Part shown: positions 36,119-44,790 of the stretch, in pieces
Numbering within the stretch: the stretch's first letter is position 1
Layout of the letters: each line of letters opens with the position of its first letter
Source: Usitatibacter rugosus
Lineage (GTDB): Bacteria > Pseudomonadota > Gammaproteobacteria > Burkholderiales > Usitatibacteraceae
Assembly: GCF_013003965.1 (NCBI RefSeq)
Contig: NZ_CP053069.1
Coordinates: forward strand, 1,271,419 to 1,335,418
Length of the DNA: 64,000 bases
Reading direction: 5' to 3'
Made by a program: the position numbers and the translations under genes
Notes under the pieces: generated by a model
The model's input: the letters and a program-made list of their open reading frames with translations, nothing else
Databases searched by the model: none
Told to the model about the DNA's origin: nothing

Positions 36119-36550
36119 ATGGCATACAGCGAAAAAGTCATCGATCACTACGAGAACCCGCGCAACGTCGGCTCCTTCGGCAAGGACGAGTCGGGCGTGG
36201 CCACCGGCATGGTGGGCGCACCTGCGTGCGGCGACGTGATGAAGCTTCAAATCAAGGTGGGCCCGGACGGGCGCATCGCCGATGCGAAGTTCAAGACGTA
36301 CGGCTGCGGCTCGGCCATCGCTTCTTCCTCGCTCGTGACCGAGTGGGTGAAGGGCAAGACGCTCGCCGAGGCGGAGACCATCCGCAATACGCAGATCGCG
36401 GAGGAGCTGGCACTCCCCCCCGTGAAGATCCACTGCTCCATCCTTGCGGAAGATGCGATCAAGGCCGCTGTCGCGGACTACCGCAAGAAGCATGGAACCC
36501 CGGAGAGCACGGAGAACACGGAGAAGCCCGGTTTGAGGGCGGCGGACTGA
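36119..36550 (+). CDS. iscU: Fe-S cluster scaffold IscU with extra C-terminal tail
   Basis: 143 residues. Cluster cysteines are in [22 protein letters not shown] and [11 protein letters not shown]. IscU is normally about 128 residues. Here the sequence after AVADYRKK continues with [19 protein letters not shown], encoded by repeat-like DNA (36494-36524, GAGAGCACGGAGAACACGGA). The tail lies beyond the last family helix and is probably disordered. It may affect contact with HscA or IscS, but that is inference. The scaffold receives sulfur from IscS and hands clusters on through HscB/HscA. Confidence 0.95.
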   Translation: MAYSEKVIDHYENPRNVGSFGKDESGVATGMVGAPACGDVMKLQIKVGPDGRIADAKFKTYGCGSAIASSSLVTEWVKGKTLAEAETIRNTQIAEELALPPVKIHCSILAEDAIKAAVADYRKKHGTPESTENTEKPGLRAAD

Positions 36551-36551
36551 C

Positions 36552-36875
36552 ATGGCGGTCACTCTTACCTCTGCTGCGGCCGACCACGTTCAGCGCTATA
36601 TCGCGAAGCGTGGGAAAGGTATCGGCCTTCGCCTGGGCGTGAAGACGACCGGCTGCTCGGGTCTTGCGTACAAGCTCGAGTTCGCCGACACCGCGCAGGA
36701 TGGCGACCAGGAATTCGAATCGAACGGCGTGAAGGTGCTGATCGACCCGAAGAGCCTTGCCTACCTCGACGGCACCGAGCTCGACTTCGTGAAGGAAGGC
36801 CTCAACGAAGGCTTCAAGTTCAACAACCCGAACGAGAAGGATCGCTGCGGCTGCGGTGAGTCGTTCAACGTTTGA
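36552..36875 (+). CDS. iscA: Iron-sulfur assembly protein IscA
   Basis: 107 residues. The three conserved cysteines are in [12 protein letters not shown] and in the C-terminal CGCGESF. A-type carrier that takes clusters or iron to target proteins. It begins 1 nt after the iscU stop, and its own stop overlaps the hscB start. Confidence 0.97.
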   Translation: MAVTLTSAAADHVQRYIAKRGKGIGLRLGVKTTGCSGLAYKLEFADTAQDGDQEFESNGVKVLIDPKSLAYLDGTELDFVKEGLNEGFKFNNPNEKDRCGCGESFNV

Positions 36876-37408
36876 ATGAGGGCGCGAACCACTTCGAGCT
36901 GATGGGACTGCCGGTCGCTTTCGCGATCGATGCTCCCAAGCTCGAGCGTGCCTACCGCGAGCTGCAGTCCCGCGTGCACCCCGACAAGTTCGCCGCCGGC
37001 TCGGGCACCGACAAGCGCCTCGCCATGCAATGGGCCACGCGCGCCAACGAGGCGTACCGAACCCTCAAGGATCCCGTCGCCCGGGCTCGCTACATGCTCT
37101 CGCTCAAGGGGTTCGACACCGGCGAAGAGACCAACACTTCCATGCCGCCCGATTTCCTGATGGAGCAGATGGAGCTGCGCGAGGCCGCCGCCGAGGCGCG
37201 CGCCGCCCGCGACGCTTCCGCCCTCCAGGGCCTGCACAAGACCCTGGCGGCCAGCCGCGACGACATGATCCGCCAGCTTGGCCGCGCCCTCGACGCCGAC
37301 CATAACTACGACGCGGGCTGCTCGCTCGTGAGGAAGCTCCGCTTCCTCGAGAAACTGGACGAGGAGCTCGACGAGGCGCTCGAGCTGATGCACGAGGAAG
37401 CGCGATGA
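36872..37408 (+). CDS. hscB: Fe-S co-chaperone HscB
   Basis: 178 residues. A J-domain ([22 protein letters not shown], then the HPDK motif in VHPDKFA) stimulates HscA, and a C-terminal helical domain ([18 protein letters not shown]) binds IscU. The only in-frame start at the right place is TTG 36872, overlapping the iscA stop (TTGA). The nearby ATG at 36876 is out of frame. It overlaps the following questin-oxidase-type gene by 4 nt. Confidence 0.93.
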   Translation: MNEGANHFELMGLPVAFAIDAPKLERAYRELQSRVHPDKFAAGSGTDKRLAMQWATRANEAYRTLKDPVARARYMLSLKGFDTGEETNTSMPPDFLMEQMELREAAAEARAARDASALQGLHKTLAASRDDMIRQLGRALDADHNYDAGCSLVRKLRFLEKLDEELDEALELMHEEAR

Positions 37409-38379
37409 GCCTCAAGCCTTCGACGGTTGCACGGATCGAGGCGGCGCATCGCTTCGGCGCCTTCTATCGCGGCTACCTCGCCAACCACCTGCCGATGGCG
37501 CTCGCCTCACTGGACCGCATGGGTGCGGACGAGGCGACGCTGGAGCGCTTCGAGGCGCAGCACGTCGAGACGCACCTGGAGCCGATCGGCAACGATCCGC
37601 GCTTCGCGCAGGCCGTGGAAGCTTTCGCGCAACGCATCGCGCTCGAGGGCCGCGACGCGGTCCTGCGCTCCACGATCGGTCACCTCGTCACCGGGACCGG
37701 CAGCGGAGCCTTCCATGGCGCGATCCGCACGGCCTTCGCGCTCGAATCGGGCAGCGACCGGGAGATGGCGCATGCGCTCGCCTATTGGACGCTCGCCTTC
37801 GAGCCGCTGCCCGCGCCGCCCGCGCTCACGGGCAGCGAGACGCCGCACGAGGTGCTGATCGCGATCTCGCGCGATCCGCGCTTCGCGAAGCATCGCTTTC
37901 CCGGCAAGAACATCGCCGAGCGCCTGCAGTCCGCCTCGCGCGACCCGGCCTTCGCAGGCCTCGTCGCCCGCGTGGATCCCGCGAAGCTCTCGGTGGCCTC
38001 GATCGCCGCGGCCATGATCCGCGTCTACGCGGCGTCCACGGACTTCACGATGCTGCACGGCGTCACCGGCACGCATGCGTTCCGATTGCTGGCGCCGTTC
38101 TCGTCCGCCCCCGCGCTCGCCACCGCGCAGCTGTGGCAGGCGGTCGTCGCGGCCTACCTCGGCGCGGGCAGTCCCGCCGCCGAAGGCGAGGCGCTGAAGG
38201 GCAGCGACGCGCTCGCCTGGAAGGACATCCACGCGCGGGCGATCCGATGCACCGACGAGCACGACATCAAGCTCGCCTACTCGTGCTGGGAGGAATGCGG
38301 CCACTCGGGCGACGATCTCTATCGCCGCGTCGCGAGCAGCGTGGTGTGCCACGCGCTGCGCGAAACGGTGGAGTGTTGA
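37405..38379 (+). CDS. Questin oxidase (DUF4243) family protein inside the isc operon
   Basis: 324 residues beginning with ATGA over the hscB stop. Family-like segments are AAHRFGAFYRGYLANHLPMA near the start, GAFHGAIRTAFALESGSDREM in the middle, AHALAYWTLAFEPL, and FTMLHGVTGTHAFRLLAPF. These are the conserved blocks of the questin oxidase fold, whose founding fungal enzyme is a Baeyer-Villiger-type oxygenase; bacterial members are uncharacterised. Several conserved histidines could bind metal. The reading frame is intact with normal codon use and tight spacing to hscA (3 nt), so it is a genuine operon member. A link to Fe-S assembly is unproven. Confidence 0.75.
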   Translation: MSLKPSTVARIEAAHRFGAFYRGYLANHLPMALASLDRMGADEATLERFEAQHVETHLEPIGNDPRFAQAVEAFAQRIALEGRDAVLRSTIGHLVTGTGSGAFHGAIRTAFALESGSDREMAHALAYWTLAFEPLPAPPALTGSETPHEVLIAISRDPRFAKHRFPGKNIAERLQSASRDPAFAGLVARVDPAKLSVASIAAAMIRVYAASTDFTMLHGVTGTHAFRLLAPFSSAPALATAQLWQAVVAAYLGAGSPAAEGEALKGSDALAWKDIHARAIRCTDEHDIKLAYSCWEECGHSGDDLYRRVASSVVCHALRETVEC

Positions 38380-38382
38380 CCG

Positions 38383-40251
38383 ATGGCATTGCTGCAGATT
38401 TCCGAGCCGGGCGAGACCCCGGACCCGCACCAGCACCGCCGCGCGGTCGGCATCGACCTCGGCACCACGCATTCGCTCGTGGCCACCATCCGCAGCGGGT
38501 CCTCGGAGGTGATCGCCGACGAGGCGGGCCGTCCGCTGCTGCCCTCGATCGTCCGCTACCTGCCTGACGGTTCCATCGTGGTCGGCGAGGAGGCGCGGGC
38601 CGCGCAGGCCGACGATCCCGCCAACACCATCGTCTCCGTGAAGCGCTTCATGGGCCGCGGCGTGGCCGATGTCGCCAAGTACGGCGCGCTTCCCTATCGC
38701 TTCCGCGGCGGCGGCGGCATGGTCGGCATCGAGACGGCCGCGGGCGTGCGCTCGCCGGTGCAGGTCTCGGCGGAGATCCTGAAGCGCTTGCGGGACCAGG
38801 CCGAGCGCGCGCTGGGCGGCGAGCTCTTCGGTGCCGTCGTGACGGTTCCCGCGTACTTCGACGACGCGCAGCGCCAGGCCACCAAGGATGCCGCGCGCCT
38901 CGCGGGCCTGAACGTGCTGCGGCTGCTGAACGAACCCACGGCAGCGGCCATCGCCTACGGCCTCGACCATCGCAGCGAGGGCACCTTCGCGATCTTCGAT
39001 CTCGGCGGCGGCACCTTCGACATCTCGATCCTGCGCCTCACGCGCGGCGTGTTCGAGGTGCTCTCCACCAACGGCGACTCGGCCCTGGGCGGCGACGACT
39101 TCGACATGGCCATCGCGACGCACTGGCGCACCCGCCACCAGCTCGCCGACGCGTCGGGCCGCGACACGCGCAGGATGCTCGCGACCGCGCGCCAGGTGAA
39201 GGAAGCCCTGACCACCGCGACCGAAGCCGATGCGCACGTGGCCCTCTCGCACGGGCAGAAGGTTCATCTTCATCTCACGCGCGCGGAATTCCAGGACATC
39301 ACCGCGAGCCTGGTGCAGAAGACGCTCTCGCCCACGAGGAAGGCCCTGCGCGATGCGAACCTCCGCGTGGAGGAGATCGAAGGCGTCGTGCTGGTCGGCG
39401 GCGCCACGCGCATGCCGCACCTGCAGGCGGGCGTCGAGAAGTTCTTCGGCAAGCCCGCGCTGAAGGATCTCGACCCGGACCAGGTCGTCGCGCTCGGCGC
39501 GGCGATCCAGGCCAACGTGCTCGCGGGCAACCGCACCGGCGACGACTGGCTGCTGCTCGACGTGATCCCGCTCTCGCTCGGGCTGGAGACGATGGGCGGC
39601 CTGGTCGAGCGCGTCATCCCGCGCAACTCCACGATCCCCGTCGCGCGTGCGCAGGAATTCACCACGTTCAAGGACGGCCAGTCGGCGATGGCGATCCACG
39701 TCGTTCAGGGCGAGCGCGAGCTCGTGGCCGACAACCGTTCGCTCGCGCGCTTCGAGCTGCGCGGCATTCCGCCGATGGTGGCCGGTGCCGCGCGCATCCA
39801 GGTCACCTTTCAAGTCGACGCGGATGGCCTGCTCGCGGTCTCCGCACGCGAGAAGACCACCGGCGTCGAGTCCTCCATCGTCGTGAAGCCCTCGTACGGG
39901 CTCACGGACGACGAGGTCGCCCGCATGCTGCAGGAAGGCTTCGTGCACGCGGAGGGCGATCGCGACGCGCGGGCGCTGGGTGAGCAGCAGGTCGAGGCCG
40001 AGGCGATGATCGCCGCGGTCGGCACGGCGCTCGCCAAGGACGGCGACCTCCTCTCGAAGGAAGAGCGCGCTTCGCTGGACGGATTGCTCGCGAAGCTGGA
40101 GGCCGCGCGCCTCGGCTCCGACCACCGGGCGCTGAAGGCGGCGATCGAGGCCGTGAACCACGGCAGCGAAGCCTTCGCCGCGCGCCGCATGAATCGCGCG
40201 GTCGCCACGGCCTTCACGGGGCGCACCGTGGACGAGGTCGCCTCGCGATGA
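38383..40251 (+). CDS. hscA: Fe-S chaperone HscA (Hsp70 family)
   Basis: 622 residues. The N-terminal ATPase has [15 protein letters not shown], the phosphate-2 region [14 protein letters not shown] and the adenosine loop [12 protein letters not shown]. The C-terminal substrate domain ([19 protein letters not shown]) recognises the IscU loop. Works with HscB to move clusters from IscU. Its stop overlaps the fdx start by 4 nt. Confidence 0.97.
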   Translation: MALLQISEPGETPDPHQHRRAVGIDLGTTHSLVATIRSGSSEVIADEAGRPLLPSIVRYLPDGSIVVGEEARAAQADDPANTIVSVKRFMGRGVADVAKYGALPYRFRGGGGMVGIETAAGVRSPVQVSAEILKRLRDQAERALGGELFGAVVTVPAYFDDAQRQATKDAARLAGLNVLRLLNEPTAAAIAYGLDHRSEGTFAIFDLGGGTFDISILRLTRGVFEVLSTNGDSALGGDDFDMAIATHWRTRHQLADASGRDTRRMLATARQVKEALTTATEADAHVALSHGQKVHLHLTRAEFQDITASLVQKTLSPTRKALRDANLRVEEIEGVVLVGGATRMPHLQAGVEKFFGKPALKDLDPDQVVALGAAIQANVLAGNRTGDDWLLLDVIPLSLGLETMGGLVERVIPRNSTIPVARAQEFTTFKDGQSAMAIHVVQGERELVADNRSLARFELRGIPPMVAGAARIQVTFQVDADGLLAVSAREKTTGVESSIVVKPSYGLTDDEVARMLQEGFVHAEGDRDARALGEQQVEAEAMIAAVGTALAKDGDLLSKEERASLDGLLAKLEAARLGSDHRALKAAIEAVNHGSEAFAARRMNRAVATAFTGRTVDEVASR

Positions 40252-40586
40252 CCAAGCTCACCGTCCTGCCGCACGAGACGCTGTGCCCGGGCGGCAAGGT
40301 GATCGAGGCCGCGGAGGGCCGCTCGATCTGCGACGTGCTGCTCGAGAACGGCATCGAGATCGAGCATGCGTGCGAGAAGTCGTGCGCCTGCACCACGTGC
40401 CACGTGATCGTGCGCGAGGGCTTCAATTCCCTCGAGACCGCGAGCGACAAGGAAGACGACCTCCTCGACAAGGCCTGGGGCCTCGAGCTCACCTCGCGGC
40501 TTTCCTGCCAGGCGCGCGTGGACGGCTCACCGCTCACTATCGAGATTCCCAAGTACACGCTGAACCAGGTGAGCGAGAGCAAGTAG
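40248..40586 (+). CDS. fdx: [2Fe-2S] ferredoxin of the isc operon
   Basis: 112 residues. Three cluster cysteines are in [14 protein letters not shown] and a fourth is in SRLSCQARV, giving the adrenodoxin-type C-X5-C-X2-C...C pattern. Donates electrons during cluster assembly. Begins with ATGA at the hscA stop. Confidence 0.96.
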   Translation: MTKLTVLPHETLCPGGKVIEAAEGRSICDVLLENGIEIEHACEKSCACTTCHVIVREGFNSLETASDKEDDLLDKAWGLELTSRLSCQARVDGSPLTIEIPKYTLNQVSESK

Positions 40587-40592
40587 CATCTC

Positions 40593-40617
40593 GCCATCCC
40601 CGCGAAGGCAGGGATCC
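40593..40617 (+). repeat. Degenerate dispersed repeat, CATCCCCGCGAAGGCAGGGATCC
   Basis: Same family as the repeats at 389-413 and 1498-1552, here non-coding. It lies in the 52-nt gap between fdx and iscX. Confidence 0.6.
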
Positions 40618-40638
40618 ATCCTTCGAAAGGCACGAGAA

Positions 40639-40833
40639 ATGAAGTGGGTCGACACGCGCGAGATCGCCATCGCGCTCTGCGAGAAGCATCCCGACGTGGA
40701 TCCGAAGGCCGTGAACTTCGTCGACCTTCGCAACTGGGTCCTGGCCCTCGACGGCTTCGACGACGACCCGAAGCGCTCGGGCGAGAAGATCCTCGAGGCG
40801 ATCCAGATGACCTGGATCGAGGAAGCCGACTGA
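40639..40833 (+). CDS. iscX: IscX (YfhJ) Fe-S assembly adaptor
   Basis: 64 residues, normal length. Conserved acidic surface and the WVDTREIAIALCEKHPDVDP start, with FVDLRNWVLALDGF. It binds IscS and is thought to tune cysteine desulfurase activity. GAAAGG precedes the ATG. Last gene of the isc operon; the next gene converges. Confidence 0.95.
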   Translation: MKWVDTREIAIALCEKHPDVDPKAVNFVDLRNWVLALDGFDDDPKRSGEKILEAIQMTWIEEAD

Positions 40834-40863
40834 GCGTTTCGCCTTCCCGCCGGTGATGCTGCC

Positions 40864-42048
40864 CTAGCGGCGGAAGGCGCCCGACCGGTCGATGATCGAG
40901 AGGTCGGTGAATTCGAGCCCGCTGTGGTCGGTGGGCGAGTAGGCGAGGCGCACGCCGCCCAGGTCGATGTCGAGGGTTTCCAGTGAGCGCTGCAGGTCGG
41001 CGCGCGTGCACGTGCCGGCGCAGCGGCGCAGTGCCTCCACCGTCACCTTGGCCGCCGCGTAGCCCTCCATCATGGCGGGGGTGAGCTGCATGTTGCGTTT
41101 CTGGGCCAGGCGGGTCGCTTCGCGCGCGAGGGGTACGTTGGCCACGCGCTCGTCGGGGAAGACCTGCGTGACCATCACGCCGGTCGCGTTTCCGCCGAGC
41201 GACTTCACGAATCCGGTCGACGCATTGTTGGAGACGGTGGCCACCGGAGCCATCACGCCCTGGCCGCGCAGGGCCTCGATGCCCGTGGCCACGGCCTGGC
41301 CGGCGCCGATCAGCACGATGGAATCGGGGTTCGCCTTCTTCACGTCCGGGACCAGCTTCGCGATGTCGACCGTCTTGCGGTCGAACTTGTAGACGCCGAT
41401 CGGCTTCAGGTTGCGCTCGGCGAGGCCGGCCACGATGCCTTCGGCCACATCGTCGCCGAACGAGTCCTGCACGTGGATGAGCGCGATGCGCTGCTTGCCG
41501 AGCAGGGCGAGGAAGGAGGCGAGCTTCGTCGCTTCGGAGCGGTAGGCGGTGCGGACGTTGAAGACCATCTTCTTCACCGGCTTGTGCAGCACCATCGCGC
41601 CGGTGGACGGGCCGATGAGGGGCACGCCGGCCTTGTCGATGATCGGCAGGATGGCTTCGTTGTGCGGCGTGCCGCGCACGAGCAGCAGCGCGTCCACGTG
41701 ATCGACGTCGACCAGCTGCTCGACGTTCTTGATGGTCCGGGTCACCTCGAAGTTGTCGTCACGCTGAAGGACCTCGATCTTCCGGCCCTTCACGCCGCCG
41801 GTCTCGTTGACCATGTCGAAGTAGAGCTTGGCGCCGTCGAGGAGCTCGAGCATCGAGGCGGAGTTGGGTCCGCTCGACGGGCCGCTGTTGCCGATGCGGA
41901 AGGGATTCGCTCCGGGGGGCACGGCCTTCGGGGACGAGGCGGCGGCCGCCTTCGCCGAGATCGCGGCGCTGGAGACGTTGTTGTTCGCCGGCTGGGCCAG
42001 GGCGGCACCCAGGGGGAGCAGGGCGGCAATCAGCAGAAATGTGCGCAT
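40864..42048 (-). CDS. Periplasmic binding protein, branched-chain amino acid (Peripla_BP_6) type
   Basis: 394 residues from ATG 42048 with a signal peptide ending ALA. After an Ala/Pro-rich linker, the two-lobed fold runs from ASMLELLDGAKLYFDMVNETG through GVPLIGPSTGA to LIHVQDSFGDDVAEGI. There are no permease or ATPase genes nearby, so the ligand and transporter are unknown; it may be a receptor for a remote transporter or a sensor. Convergent with iscX and divergent from the next gene. Confidence 0.85.
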   Translation of the reverse strand: MRTFLLIAALLPLGAALAQPANNNVSSAAISAKAAAASSPKAVPPGANPFRIGNSGPSSGPNSASMLELLDGAKLYFDMVNETGGVKGRKIEVLQRDDNFEVTRTIKNVEQLVDVDHVDALLLVRGTPHNEAILPIIDKAGVPLIGPSTGAMVLHKPVKKMVFNVRTAYRSEATKLASFLALLGKQRIALIHVQDSFGDDVAEGIVAGLAERNLKPIGVYKFDRKTVDIAKLVPDVKKANPDSIVLIGAGQAVATGIEALRGQGVMAPVATVSNNASTGFVKSLGGNATGVMVTQVFPDERVANVPLAREATRLAQKRNMQLTPAMMEGYAAAKVTVEALRRCAGTCTRADLQRSLETLDIDLGGVRLAYSPTDHSGLEFTDLSIIDRSGAFRR

Positions 42049-42247
42049 CGTCACTTTCTTTCTTGTTGTGTTGCAACGTTGTTCATATGGGATGCCGGGC
42101 ATCGTATCGGCGAGGGCCGCGGACGCGTGTGTGACTGATCACAAAGGGGATTCACCGAGGAATACAGGTGTAAGGAAGCCCGTAGCGGAAGCGGGTCCCG
42201 GCGGGGGCGTGGATAATGGCGCTTCCACCCTCCAGGGAGTCCCCCGA

Positions 42248-43090
42248 ATGAAACGTATTGCCCTCGCCGGCATCCTTTGCGCCGGCCTGATCGCGTCGGC
42301 CCAGGCCGGCACGCTCGACGACATCAAGAAGCGCGGCACCATCCGCCTCGGCTATTCCGAGACCTCCGTCCCGTTCTCGTGGAAGAAGGCGGAGGGCGGC
42401 GAGGTCGCTGGCTACTCCGTCGAGCTCTGCAAGCGCGTCGCCGCGGGCGTGGCGAAGCAGCTGAAGCTGGCGGACCTGAAGACCGAATGGGTCGCTCTCA
42501 CGCCGGCCGATCGCGTGACGGCCGTGGCCTCGGGGAAGGTGGACCTCGAGTGCGGCACCACGACGACCTCCCTCGGGCGCCGCGAGAAGGTCGAGTTCAG
42601 CGTCCCCATCTTCGTGGACTCCTCGACGCTGATGGGCCGCGAGTCGTCGGCCAACACCATGGTGCAGATGGCGGGCAAGAAGATCGCCGTTGCCGAGAAC
42701 ACGACGACGGTCGGTGCCGTGGAACGCGCGCTTGCTCGCCGTTCGCTGAAAGCGGAGATCGTGAAGACCAAGACGGTGGCCGAGGCTTTCGAGCTGCTGA
42801 AGGCCGGCAAGGTCGACGCGATGGCCGGCGACCGCACCGTGCTCGTGGGTACCTTCTATGGCGGCGGCGGCGCGCAGGGGCTCGTGGTGTTCGGCGAGGA
42901 CCTCTCGATGGAGCCGTACGGCCTGGTGCTGCGCCGGGGCGATCCCGACTTCCGCCTCGCCGTGGATCGCATCCTCGCCAACGTCTATCGCACGGAGATC
43001 GACCAGATCTACGCGCAGTGGCTCTCGCCGCTGGGCAAGCCCACGCCGCCGCTGCTGATGATGTACCTGCTGAACGCGCTGCCGGATTAA
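42248..43090 (+). CDS. Amino-acid-type periplasmic binding protein (SBP_bac_3)
   Basis: 280 residues with a signal peptide ending AQA. The family pattern GTIRLGYSETSVPFSW at the start and VAGYSVELCKRVA are typical of glutamate/aspartate-type binding proteins, as is VDLECGTTTTSLGRR. No transport genes are adjacent. It may serve a transporter encoded elsewhere. A 199-nt divergent gap separates it from the preceding binding-protein gene. Confidence 0.85.
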   Translation: MKRIALAGILCAGLIASAQAGTLDDIKKRGTIRLGYSETSVPFSWKKAEGGEVAGYSVELCKRVAAGVAKQLKLADLKTEWVALTPADRVTAVASGKVDLECGTTTTSLGRREKVEFSVPIFVDSSTLMGRESSANTMVQMAGKKIAVAENTTTVGAVERALARRSLKAEIVKTKTVAEAFELLKAGKVDAMAGDRTVLVGTFYGGGGAQGLVVFGEDLSMEPYGLVLRRGDPDFRLAVDRILANVYRTEIDQIYAQWLSPLGKPTPPLLMMYLLNALPD

Positions 43091-43127
43091 GTAACGGCGC
43101 TGCATACCGGCGTGGTGGGTCCCCGGT

Positions 43128-43155
43128 TTGACACCGGGGTCGCCAGGCGTACGAT
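43128..43155 (+). promoter_or_regulatory. Sigma-70 promoter for the PQQ-dehydrogenase operon
   Basis: A perfect TTGACA at 43128-43133, a 16-nt spacer and TACGAT at 43150-43155. The -35 lies in the loop of a 7-bp stem CCCCGGT/ACCGGGG (43121-43139) with no T-run. GAGGAGAG serves as the ribosome site for ATG 43199. Confidence 0.6.
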
Positions 43156-43198
43156 CTTCGAAGGCCCCGTCCTGAGGGCCACTCAGAGGAGAGAACGC

Positions 43199-44488
43199 AT
43201 GAACCGCCACGCCGCGCTTTGCTGTGCGCTGGTCGGCTCGCTCGCGATCGGATTCTCGATCCCGGCTTCCGCCCAGGCGCCCAACATCGAGAAGCTGAAG
43301 CAGATGAAGGTCTCGGGCACGGACCTGAACATCCCGCCCGTGCTGCAAACCGGACCGAATGCCACGGCGATCCGCGAGAACCTGAAGCGGGTCAAGCTGC
43401 CGCCGGGCTTCAAGATCGACCTGTACGCCATCGTCCCGGACGCACGCCACATGGCGGTCGCGCCGTCGACGAACATGCTGTTTGTCGGCACGCGGAAAAC
43501 CACGGTGTGGGCGGTGACCGACCGCAACAGCGACGGCGTGGCCGACGAAGTGAAGGCGTTCGCGCCCTCGCTCAAGTTCAGCGTGCCCAACGGCGTGTGC
43601 TGGACGAGGGACGGCTTCCTCCTCGTAATCGACCACAACCGCGTGCTGAACTTCCCCGCGGCCGAGTTCTTCTATGAAGGCCCGGACGTCGCGGTGATCG
43701 AGGTGGTGCCGCAGGGCAAGCTGATCCCCGTGGAAGAGGAGTCGTACAACCACGGGGCGCGCACCTGCCGCGTGGGCAAGGACGGTCTGCTCTACATCAC
43801 GCTGGGCCAGCCGTTCAACGTGCAGCCGCGCGAGAAGCTGAAGATCTTCGACGAGTGGGGCATCGGCGGCATCGTGCGCATGAACGCTTTCGACGGCAGC
43901 AAGCGCGAGGTCTACGCACGCGGCATCCGCAACTCGGTCGGCCTGGAGTTCAACCCGAAGGACAACACGCTCTGGTTCACCGACAACCAGACCGACGGGA
44001 TGGGTGACGACATCCCCGCGGGCGAGATCAACCGCGCGACGCAGGCCGGCCAGTTCTTCGGCTATCCGTGGATCCAGGGCAAGACCCGCATCACCGAGTT
44101 CGGCTACGACAAGGATCCGCTGCCGAACAACGTGACGAACCCGCAGGTGTACATGGATGCGCACGCCGCGGATCTCGGGCTCGCGTTCTACACGGGCAAC
44201 AAGTTCCCCGCGAAGTACCGCGGCGGGCTCTTCAGCGCGCAGCACGGCTCTTGGAACCGCACGACGCCGATCGGGGCCCGCATCATGTTCACCAGCCTCA
44301 AGGCCGATGGCACCGCCGACAAGACGGAAGTCTTCGCCGACGGCTGGCTCGACGCCGAGACGGGCCTGTATCGCGGGCGCCCGGTGGACGTGGCGATGAT
44401 GAAGGACGGCTCGATGCTCATCTCCGACGACTTCGCGGGCGCCATCTACCGCGTCGTCTACGTCGGCGAGGCGCCGCCCGCCCGGTGA
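43199..44488 (+). CDS. PQQ-dependent sugar dehydrogenase (sorbosone/glucose dehydrogenase-like)
   Basis: 429 residues with a signal peptide ending ASA. The six-bladed propeller fold of soluble quinoprotein dehydrogenases is suggested by PPGFKIDLYAIVPDARHMAV, EEESYNHGARTCRVGKDG, YARGIRNSVGLEFNPKDNTLWF and ISDDFAGAIYRVVY. The HGARTCR and RGIRNSVG regions fall where the catalytic histidine and PQQ contacts lie. Substrate uncertain. Probably periplasmic. It overlaps the cytochrome gene by 4 nt, which suggests electron transfer to that cytochrome. Confidence 0.8.
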   Translation: MNRHAALCCALVGSLAIGFSIPASAQAPNIEKLKQMKVSGTDLNIPPVLQTGPNATAIRENLKRVKLPPGFKIDLYAIVPDARHMAVAPSTNMLFVGTRKTTVWAVTDRNSDGVADEVKAFAPSLKFSVPNGVCWTRDGFLLVIDHNRVLNFPAAEFFYEGPDVAVIEVVPQGKLIPVEEESYNHGARTCRVGKDGLLYITLGQPFNVQPREKLKIFDEWGIGGIVRMNAFDGSKREVYARGIRNSVGLEFNPKDNTLWFTDNQTDGMGDDIPAGEINRATQAGQFFGYPWIQGKTRITEFGYDKDPLPNNVTNPQVYMDAHAADLGLAFYTGNKFPAKYRGGLFSAQHGSWNRTTPIGARIMFTSLKADGTADKTEVFADGWLDAETGLYRGRPVDVAMMKDGSMLISDDFAGAIYRVVYVGEAPPAR

Positions 44489-44790
44489 GGCGAGCGGTAT
44501 CCATCCTGCTGGTCGCGGCGCTCTCGGGCGCCGCGGCCGCAGCTCCTCCTGAAAAGGCCAGGCTGTGCGTCGCCTGCCACGGCGTGGAAGGCCTGAGCGT
44601 CCAGCCGGACGCACCCAACCTCGCGGGACAACCCGAGATCTACGTGCGTGACCAGCTGCGTGCCTATCGCAGCGGCAAGCGCACGCACGAGGTGATGGGC
44701 GTGATCGCGAAGCCGCTCACCGACGCGGAGATCGCCGAGCTGGCCGCGTATTATTCGGCCATCGCCATCGAGCTGAAGAAGAAGCCTTGA
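44485..44790 (+). CDS. Small exported cytochrome c
   Basis: 101 residues from GTG 44485, overlapping the dehydrogenase stop (GTGA). The signal peptide ends about AAAA, and the single haem site CVACH lies near residue 28 with a likely axial methionine in HEVMGVIAKPL. Ordinary class I fold. Likely accepts electrons from the quinoprotein dehydrogenase. Its stop overlaps the start of the TonB receptor (TTGA). Confidence 0.85.
   Translation: MRRAVSILLVAALSGAAAAAPPEKARLCVACHGVEGLSVQPDAPNLAGQPEIYVRDQLRAYRSGKRTHEVMGVIAKPLTDAEIAELAAYYSAIAIELKKKP

Noticed and set aside
42130-42143. CRP-like palindrome TGTGACTGATCACA
   Set aside because: The half-sites are separated by 4 nt instead of 6, and the position relative to the two divergent genes gives no support.
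43121-43139. Hairpin CCCCGGT/ACCGGGG as a terminator of the binding-protein gene
   Set aside because: No T-run, and it contains the -35 of the next promoter; could reduce read-through but is not called as a terminator.
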